Below are positions 56,425 to 64,000 of a DNA stretch of 64,000 bases, in pieces. Each line of letters opens with the position of its first letter. Within the stretch, counting starts at the first letter, position 1. The position numbers and the translations under genes are program-made. The notes beneath the pieces are model-generated. The model did not search any database, had not been told where the DNA came from, and saw only the letters and a program-made list of their open reading frames with translations. The DNA lies in contig NC_053138.1 in assembly GCF_016808335.1 (NCBI RefSeq), positions 57,442,951 to 57,506,950 on the forward strand. Direction: 5' to 3'. The stretch comes from Panicum virgatum. Taxonomy: Eukaryota; Streptophyta; Magnoliopsida; Poales; Poaceae.

Positions 56425-58282
56425 ACAATGCTTAATTCCACAAGATCCTCATGATTCTTCTTCCATGCTTAGCACAATGCTTAATTATGGGGGAGGCTGC
56501 GCTACACTTCATTACGAGCATCGAGAAGGACGGTAATTCTTCCTCAACTCTCTCTTTTTCTAATGCTTGTACATATATATCTTCAACCATAGATGCAACC
56601 TTTGTTTATCTCTCCCTATAATAACATGGCTACTAGGAGTACAACCTAGATTTGTTTTTGTTTTCAATGAATGATAACCACCATCACCTTGAGCTCACCA
56701 CGATGATATTCTTATATGCTCTTGCTTATGGAAAAGTGATGAAAGTTGCTGCTTTGTTTTACCTATGCTATGTTGTATATGACTTGACCATTTGCTCTCA
56801 ATTAAATGGAATTAAAATGATTAAATACCGGCTCTTTTATTTATGGAGGTTAAATGACTAAATTCTAGACCCACATATTGCTTTTTGATTTAAGTCTACC
56901 GATGACCTTACACCTTGTGTTGTTTAATATTGAAAACTTAATTCCTATGCTATCTACATTTGTGAATCTCTTGCAAAGTTCTACCCACCAAAGCCTATAC
57001 ATACATATTCTTTCATGATGAAACCTTTCGATTGCAAACTTATATTTTGATGAGTTGGATTAAGATTGATTTCTTTGGTACGAGACTAAGAAGCTGGTCA
57101 TTCCATTTTTTTTGTGTAACCTTCTTTTTGCTAGCCTATTTATCCATGCATTGTGAATTTCTACTTCGGGAATTTTGCAAACCTCACTGGATATCCACCC
57201 TAAACCAAAAATATCTTTTTGTGATTACCTCCTTGACCACAACCCAATTTGAGTATGGATTATAATTTCGACGGAATCAAAAGAATCAAGGGCACCATAT
57301 AAAGAAAAGTTTTGGGAGACAAGGCTCCCCGGAGATTCAAGAGGTTCTACGAAGAAGAAGGTGAATTTGAGATACTTACCCTAGCTAGTTGGTTCTCTCA
57401 CTATTCATACTCTAGGACGAGCATTCGTTCAAGTATGGGGGGATGACTGGGTAAGTATTCTATGTTATCAAAAATTCTAAGGAGTAAAAAAAAGAGAAAG
57501 AAAGAGAAAAATGAAAAGAAAAGAAAAAAGAAAAGAAAAGAATAAAAGAGAAGAATAAAATGCTTCTTAGTTCTTTTTGGCTTCATTAATTTTCCAAATT
57601 ACTTTGAAGAACTATTTCATACTCAAATCTTCCAACCATGTGCAATCCGATAACGAGAACTTCATTTGTGTCTCGGGATCATCCATTTGCCACTTGCACA
57701 TGTCCACCGATCTAAATGTGTGTGTTTCATCTTTCTCCCTCTCCAACATTATTTTCCAATGGCCTTTTTGACTAGTCTCGGTAATTCCATTAGATCTCTC
57801 TTAGTTTGACAATATTTCAGATATAATGTTTTGCTAGGATTGTCTTTACCTACCAAGCTCCACATAAGCCTTCCACTTTTATATATGAGTAGAATAGGTT
57901 GAAGACAATCTAATGTAGGGTTTAGAGACTTGATGAGATGAGTATTTCCATGATCTTTTGCAAGAGAACCTCACTTATGTTTGATATGCATTCTTTTGAA
58001 AACTCTTCACGATGAAACAAGGTAAAGGTTTGAAGTTCGCTTAAGTTTGAGAGCATTGCATTTATCTATTATTGTGGCTTGTTCTTTAATTGCTAGTCTA
58101 TCTCCCATAATGAAAAAGTAGCCGGTCACAACATGAACTTAAATGCTAAATACTTGAGAGAGCAATATGTCTTGTTATGTATGACTAAGTGCAGAGAGGA
58201 CATTGAGGGGCAACGCTGATTTCTTTATAAGCAAAGCTCCTGGACTTACTCGAGGACGAGCAAGGTTTAAGCATGGGGGGAA
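56425..58282 (+). other. Interior of nested element
   Basis: No gag or pol frame is present. A purine-rich tract of about 75 bp (57486-57560, aaaga/gaaaa repeats) lies after a palindrome-like tctaggacgagc motif. The 3' end carries ctcgaggacgagcaagg and the polypurine tract. Confidence 0.7.
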
Positions 58283-59863
58283 TGTTGGCGCTCCTTAAGT
58301 ACTCCTTTTATCCCTTGTTTAACCTTGAAAATGGCATGAATTTAATATCAAAATCACTAACCATCATAACCCCCGCCTAATTATTGGTCATTTTCACACT
58401 TGCACATATATTTTGGAGGAACTTCATTTTTACAGGTTTTTGGCCTATTTTGGAGCATGAAATGACGAGGCCCGTGAACGAGCGCTAACACGGAGAAACA
58501 TGAAGGCCAAAGCCCAAAGGGAGGACCAAAGCCCATGTTAATTCGAAGCCCGTTCACGCACATCCATCCTCCAAGAGAGCCCAAAGGACCGAGCCCATGA
58601 AGATGAGATCAAGATACTTCGGGATTAAGCAAAGCAAATGAAGATTTAAGGAAGGATTCTCTATCCTATCCTTTCCTCGAAGATATCTCCAAGATAACGA
58701 CGTCCAAAGGGGTGCAATCGTGAAGGACATAAACTCTAGAAGATGCGAGGAGTCTACACGCGAAAGATGAGACCGAGGCGAGCCCGAAAGGGGGTAGGCC
58801 GGCCGGCCTAGGCCCATGGGGCCGGCCGTCCCAGCCCATTTTCGAGGCAGTTTGGCCTCCCCTTCGACCGGTGGCTTCCTCGGCTTATAAATAGCTCGCA
58901 CCTTATTCAACTCGTGGCATAAATCCACCCAGAACTCGACGAAAATCTAGGGCCAAGACCGGAGGAGGCTGACGGCCGCCGCGAGTCTTCGAGGGTACCT
59001 AGGAGATGGCTTAGGCCACCCCTAGCCGCCATGGCCTCCCTGCGAGGTTGTGCCATGATGGAGTTCGGGAGTCACCCCCAACATTCGTCGGGGTATGTAC
59101 ACACACAATGGTGATATCAATCTACTCTTTATTCTAGTTGTCTCGACTTTGGTCTACTTCAATGCATGCTTTCTTTCTCATATGTGATGCATCCATATGT
59201 TCATAGTAAGATTAGATCTATTCGTGGTGATTAGTCTATATCTTGCGGATACGTTGAGGTAGCGTGTTTTAGATAGTTGGTTGATTACCCCGGTGTGGTG
59301 ACAGCATGGCGGAGGGAAAAATTCTAGCGACGACATGATGTGGAATAGGATCGATGGCGAGTACCATGGGAGTCGTTGCGCGGCCACCAAGAGGAGGAGC
59401 TTCGAGTAAGAGCACTTGGTGGGCGTTTGGGGTAAAGCTTTGGGAAACCTTAGGCGTCGACACGCACCTCGCACCGGTGACCTTGGGAAAGTAGGCCGCT
59501 TGCGAGCCGCCTTTCTGAGAGATGATTTCATGTACCTTTAGTTGAGATGCAATCTATGTTTTGATCACCTTTTTGACTAGAACTGTGCCTAGAGACGATA
59601 GACCCTAGCTCCTTGGTTGTGTTATCTCATCTACGGTTGTGGGTGTGATGAACACTTATGCTTCATTCATATCTATCAAGTGTTCAGTTTATATGCAATC
59701 TTCGCTTCATGTTTAGGATATGTTCGATAGATTAGATGGTAAACCCTAGTCGGTATGCTTCCGATCCACGGATTGATAAACCTTGGGGGAGTACTATAAG
59801 GGAAAAGCTACCACGATCCGTGAGCTTGCGGTACGTAAATTGGGGCTCCAAGGAGTGTCAACA
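58283..59863 (+). repeat. 3' LTR of nested element (complete, 1581 bp)
   Basis: It starts TGTTGGCGCTCCTT and ends ggagtgtcaaca; the ends form an imperfect inverted repeat of about 14 bp. A TATA box (cttataaatagc) lies at about 58879-58890. Small open frames inside it are not genes. Confidence 0.88.
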
Positions 59864-60325
59864 CATATCACTGGGGAACTTGCTTTTTAATTTTTTTTAA
59901 ACAACTCCAGACTTCAAGCATCACTAGAACAAACTTGCACAACCTTATTTACCATATATATATACTCACAACAACTTAGACTTGGAGCAAGCATATGCAA
60001 CCCACGGAACTTTCAGGTTCATTGGCAAGATATTTGCATAACCAACAGATTTAAACTCCAGAGAACTCTTATTTTCAAACTAGGCACAACAGAAATGATA
60101 GAGCAAAGCAAAACTCATCCTTTCAACTTATCATAAGGAGTTAAAATATTCTTACCGCGCATGATGGAAAAAGAAAATAAAGCAGTAAATTTTTATTTTT
60201 TTTGAAAGTTTTTTTAAATTTTATTGAAAGCAAATAAAGGGATACATTTGACTTAGGGGAGGGAACCTCCCCCAACCTAGCTCTTGGTTTAGGGTCCGAA
60301 AAGCAGGACCTTTCTCCATACCTGA

Positions 60326-62437
60326 TCAGGTTGAGGTTGTTTTGTCCGTACCTGGAGAAGTAGTAGCGGTCGATAACGTCTTATTCTTCTTGCGCCATAT
60401 CTTCTTGGTCTTCTTTGTTGGCGTAGTCAGCGCAGGAACATGATCCTCGGATGTTGGATAGACGATTTCCAAATCGTCCCATACTGTATTGGTGATAAAA
60501 TCGGGGATCTTCTGGTCGTCTTCCACTGGCTCGGTTGGTGGAGTATGAATCTCCCAATCCTCCCAAACTGGCTTAGAAGAGGGATGATAGTCTTGATCAT
60601 CCCAACCGGGCTCTGCCCATAAGCCATGTTTCTCACTATCCTCATGAATCAGGAATACCTCCCTCTTGTTTTGAAACTTAAATTTCATGGTCTTTTCCAT
60701 GATACGGAGGCTGATTCTTCCTGTCCCTACATCAATTCTGGCGTTTGTATCCTTGAGGAATGGTCGCCCAAGTATGAGCGGGATTCCAAGATCTCCTTCC
60801 ATATCAAGGACTACGAAGTCCATTAATATGTAGGTATTCTTGACTTCTACCATTAATTTTTTCACAACTTCTTCTGGATATCTTATCGTGGAGTCCGCCA
60901 GCTGAACACACATAGTGGTAGGGAAAATCGATGGATAGCCTAACTTTTCAAATATTACCTTGGGCATGATGTTGACGCTGGCTCCAAGTTCACAAAGGGC
61001 GTGATCAAATTCATAATCAAAGATTGAGCAGCTGATCACTAGGTTCCGGGATCTTCTCTTATTGTAGCTGCTAACTCGCCCCATGCACCTCTTCTTGGAC
61101 GTGTGAGCTTCTTTGCATAGCTGAGGGGTGTCCTGCTAAGTGGCTCTTTCCACATAGCATTGATGATATTTACGCTCTCTAGAGTTGATTCGAATTGCCC
61201 CGGAATCTTCCCTAATTCAGCAGCAAGTGTAGCAGCAGCTAATTGAGCCAATTGAGTTTCTAGCGCCTTATTGAAACTCAGCTGGTTCTTCATAGCCGTG
61301 GAGAATCCGTCCATCTTGGCATGGATGATCTCCATAGATTTGTCTATAGCGGCCAACTTCTTCTGAAGGGACTCATTGATCTCCTTGGTAGCATGGGCGT
61401 GGTTGATTCCACCCCTGACCTTCTTATGGATGAAACCCATTGTTGCATTGAGGAATAGGACTTTCTCTTGGATTTCTGGGCAATTGTCGCCCGAATGTCC
61501 AACATTCCCGCAGACCTCGCACGTCATGCGAGTTTCCAAGGCTTGAAGTGTTTGCAATCATCTTGGGAATAATCCTTAAATTTTTTGAGGAGGAGATCAA
61601 TCTTCATAGCGAGCATGTCGGCCTCCTTGACGGAGTGCATACCTCCCTGGCGCGGTTGGAGGCGATCATCGCTCCAACTTTAATTGGAAACCATCTTCTC
61701 GATCAAAGATGTAGCTCTTTCAATGGTCAGCGAGAAGAAAACTCCACCGCAGCGGCATCCACATGATCACGGGATGACTGAGTCAGCTCATTGTTGAAGT
61801 TATGTAGAATGAGCCAATTGTCCATTCCGTGGTGCGGACATGCTAGAATGTACTTCTGAAGTCTCTCCCAGTCTTCAGGAATTGACTCATTTGATGCCTG
61901 CTAAAAGTTCGAAATCCGACCATGAAGAGCATTGGTTTTACCTGTCGGGAAGAACTTCGAGAGGAACGCCTTGGCACATTTGTCCCAAGTGTCCACAGTA
62001 GCCTTGTTAGCATAAAACTATTGCTTCGCTCTCCCCAAGAGAGAGAACGGAAACAGACGGAGCCGGATGGCATCTTGCTATACACTTTTGATAACAAAAG
62101 TACTGCAGAGCTGCAGGAACTGCTGTAGATGAGCGCTGGCATCCTCATTAGTCTTGCCACAAAAAGGGCTGGCCTGCACCATCATAATGAGACCCGTCTT
62201 GATCTCGAAATTTTCTCCTCCGGTGTTAACCTCGGGCCCGGTAGGGACCTGGTTAGCAGACGGAGCAGAGTAATCACGGAGTGTCTTCTGGGTCATAGCT
62301 CTAGGAGCTGACGACGATGCGATGATTGGTTCGGTTGCCGAGAGTGAGATCTGAGGAGGTACGAAACGAGGTCGAACTCTTCTCAAAAGTGACTCTGAAT
62401 TGGAATGAAAATTTTGCGGCAAGTCAAAACCGGTCAT
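60326..62437 (-). pseudogene. Gag-protease of Athila-like element, degraded
   Basis: On the minus strand 62437-62078 gives the gag start (MTGFDLPQNFHSN, DASAHLQQFLQLCSTF). Gag continues in 62077-61750 with stops (RLRLFPFSLLGRAKQ then a stop, FYANKATVDTWDKC, GMDNWLILHNFNN). 61557-61039 has a CCHC knuckle CEVCGNVGHSGDNC and TPLSYAKKLTRPRRG. After a phase shift near 61060, 61084-60326 has the protease-like ALCELGASVNIMP and GIPLILGRPFL, and ends in a Trp/Asp-rich, Lys-rich tail. The protease Asp expected before LGAS is Glu. No RT follows. Confidence 0.88.
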
Positions 62438-62557
62438 ACACTACCCTATTTTCATATCAACAAAGAAAAGAAAACAAAGCCAAATTAGCATGTTTAGCAA
62501 GCGAATACCAATTTCGATTTTGTTCATAACTTTGTCTATATACTTCAATCTGTGCCT

Positions 62558-62575
62558 TCCCCGGCAACGGCGCCA
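62558..62575 (-). other. Primer binding site (tRNA-Asp type)
   Basis: The minus strand reads TGGCGCCGTTGCCGGGGA just inside the 5' LTR. This primer site is typical of Athila-group elements and confirms minus orientation. Confidence 0.8.
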
Positions 62576-62583
62576 AAAATGCT

Positions 62584-64000
62584 TGTCACCACCGGGAAAC
62601 AGCGATGACGCCCGCAGACGTCAATTGGGGTGGCAGTATTTCATGAACCACGAATAAATCCACAAGCGCACGGAATACCGCCGTAGCATTTTACCCGGGA
62701 GTATACCAGGATGTCATTTATATTTTCGCAGCGAAGGCGGTGAGTGAAGAGATATAGACTGTTTGATGAACTTTATCTAGATTGAATATTCTCATGCATA
62801 AATAGGGGTAAGATAATAACATGGTAGAAGGTAGTGCGACACACACACAAACTACCCTCTTGGATAAATAAATAAAAGAAAAGATAAAAGATGCTCTAGG
62901 CCGGGAGCAAAGCAGAAGTCAGAGCTCGAGTCAACTGTGCTAGGCTAGCTATATCTATACTTTCTCATTGGTTAGCTCGTCAGAGATTAAACTACACAAC
63001 ATGAAGATCGCTATCGAAGCAACGGGAGGAGCCCTTATACCCCGGCGACTTTATGTACCTCCTACCCCCCATACCGAATGTGGAGGATTACTCGGGCTCG
63101 GACATGGCTGTTACCACCTGCCGGCTACCTCTACAAACCGTGGATATAGTTGACATCCAGCAACTCTTAGCTAATCTAGACAACATGTCTATACTAGTAA
63201 GAGATACTCTAGTGCCCCGTGCGGAGCCCCCACCCTCCGGATGGACAGACATCACACTAGAGCAAACATACGAATACTGGAGCAGTTGATAGAGTTCTAA
63301 GAACAAAAGACTAACCATCTCCAGCATAGGGCGATCATGCAATGCAAGCATTGAATAATAACGCAACCATATCAAGAAGCATATATCCGATAATTCAGAA
63401 CATACTTCAAGCAGATATCGGTAACCATAGTCTAATTCTATTACAAACGATTGAATATTACAAGAGAGAGCTAGAGATGAACCCATACCAGAACTCTCGA
63501 GTAACTCCGGCGACTCAATAACTCCTAGACTTCTCCTAAACTCCACAAAGCCTAAAGACTATGCAAGATGAGCAAGAAAGGAGAGGTGTGTGGTGTGTGT
63601 GTTCTAATCTCTACCCCCTTTGTATTTATAGCAGGGAGCTATGGGGTGAGACTCTCCAAACCGACCTAAGGGACCATCCAGGAGACGACACGTGGCTTGG
63701 CTAAGGCGGTGGGGCCCACGGGCCAGGTCGGCCGACCTGTAGGTCGGTCGGCCTGCCAGTGGCGCCAACCGCCCCCATCTTCTTCGAGCAGGCTGTCCTG
63801 GACCTTCTTGTCTGGTCCACGTTGGTCTTGGCCTGTCTTGGCTTGTCTGAATTGGGTTCTTGCATTACTTTTGGTCCATCTGAGCCTGAATCGTCGCTCT
63901 GATAATTTTTGTGATTTTATGTCGTGCCAAAGTGTGCTTGCAACCTGCATATTAGCTCCAAAATACAACTTGCATTTTCTAAAAGGTAAAGTGTGGTTTA
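62584..64000 (-). repeat. 5' LTR of Athila-like element (truncated by window end)
   Basis: It starts TGTCACCACCGGG. About the last 97 bp, by comparison with the other LTR, lie beyond the window. A minus-strand TATA box lies at 63623-63631. Confidence 0.9.

Larger units (their letters stand above)
55924..59863 (+). mobile_element. Nested non-autonomous LTR element
   Basis: The 3' LTR is 58283-59863; a truncated 5' LTR is 55924-56424. CATAT target duplications at 55919-55923 and 59864-59868 prove insertion into the Athila-like element. The polypurine tract aagcatggggggaa ends at 58282, which sets plus orientation. The 5' LTR has lost its last 1.08 kb and the primer site. The 1.86-kb interior is AT-rich and non-coding; a second aagtatgggggga motif lies near 57434. 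Confidence 0.9.
53562..64000 (-). mobile_element. Athila-like Ty3/gypsy element, gag-pro only, with nested element; right end cut by window
   Basis: LTR copies lie at 53562-55076 and from 62584 to beyond the window end (64000 aligns with 54979). The interior is 55077-55923 plus 59864-62583, about 3.6 kb without the nested insertion. It reads leftward: primer site, damaged gag, zinc knuckle, protease-like region, then non-coding DNA and an LTR-proximal palindrome. No RT, RNase H or integrase is found, so it is non-autonomous. The LTRs look about 5% diverged by eye. Confidence 0.88.

Overview
The window is nuclear DNA of a grass (Poaceae, probably a panicoid or close relative). The evidence is the density and type of transposable elements: a Tekay-type chromovirus with a tRNA-iMet primer site, a CACTA element with TTTGCCGAGTG sub-terminal repeats, Tourist-like and Stowaway-like MITEs, Helitron 3' ends, a Pack-MULE and nested gypsy elements. 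Three plant genes also fit: an intron-containing NLR, a BAHD acyltransferase and a small two-exon gene. There is no sign of prokaryotic organisation.

Layout. 1-11253: minus-strand Tekay-like Ty3/gypsy element; its 3' LTR runs off the left edge, and gag-pol is one frame broken by three in-frame stops. 11254-19700: intergenic DNA with a Tourist-like MITE, a Helitron 3' end, fields of degenerate 'agttat' repeats and a 4.4-kb terminal-inverted-repeat structure flanked by TA repeats. 19705-23089: minus-strand CC-NB-ARC-LRR gene with two introns (a Stowaway MITE in intron 1) and two frame breaks in the LRR. 23152-26022: a 104-bp tandem duplication split by a 5'-truncated LINE, then a Pack-MULE. 26023-33727: MITEs, a second Helitron 3' end and a degraded LTR-element tail. 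33728-37770: gag-only non-autonomous LTR element (minus). 38203-44296: CACTA transposon with ATT target duplication and a damaged transposase. 45077-46311: BAHD acyltransferase pseudogene (minus). 46459-49373: MITEs. 49643-50253: uncharacterised gene with an 86-bp intron (plus). 51425-53560: MITE and remnants. 53562-64000: minus-strand Athila-like gag-pro element (right LTR cut by the window end), carrying a nested plus-strand non-autonomous LTR element at 55924-59863 with CATAT target duplications.

Function. Most of the window is mobile DNA. The NLR would act in intracellular pathogen recognition if its frame breaks are sequence errors. The BAHD gene looks dead. The 49.6-kb gene is intact but of unknown function. 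Several elements (Tekay, CACTA) are structurally complete in outline but coding-damaged. Others (gag-only LTR element, gag-pro Athila-like element, nested LTR element, MITEs, Pack-MULE) would need enzymes from elsewhere to move. All names rest on motif recognition by eye; no database search was run.
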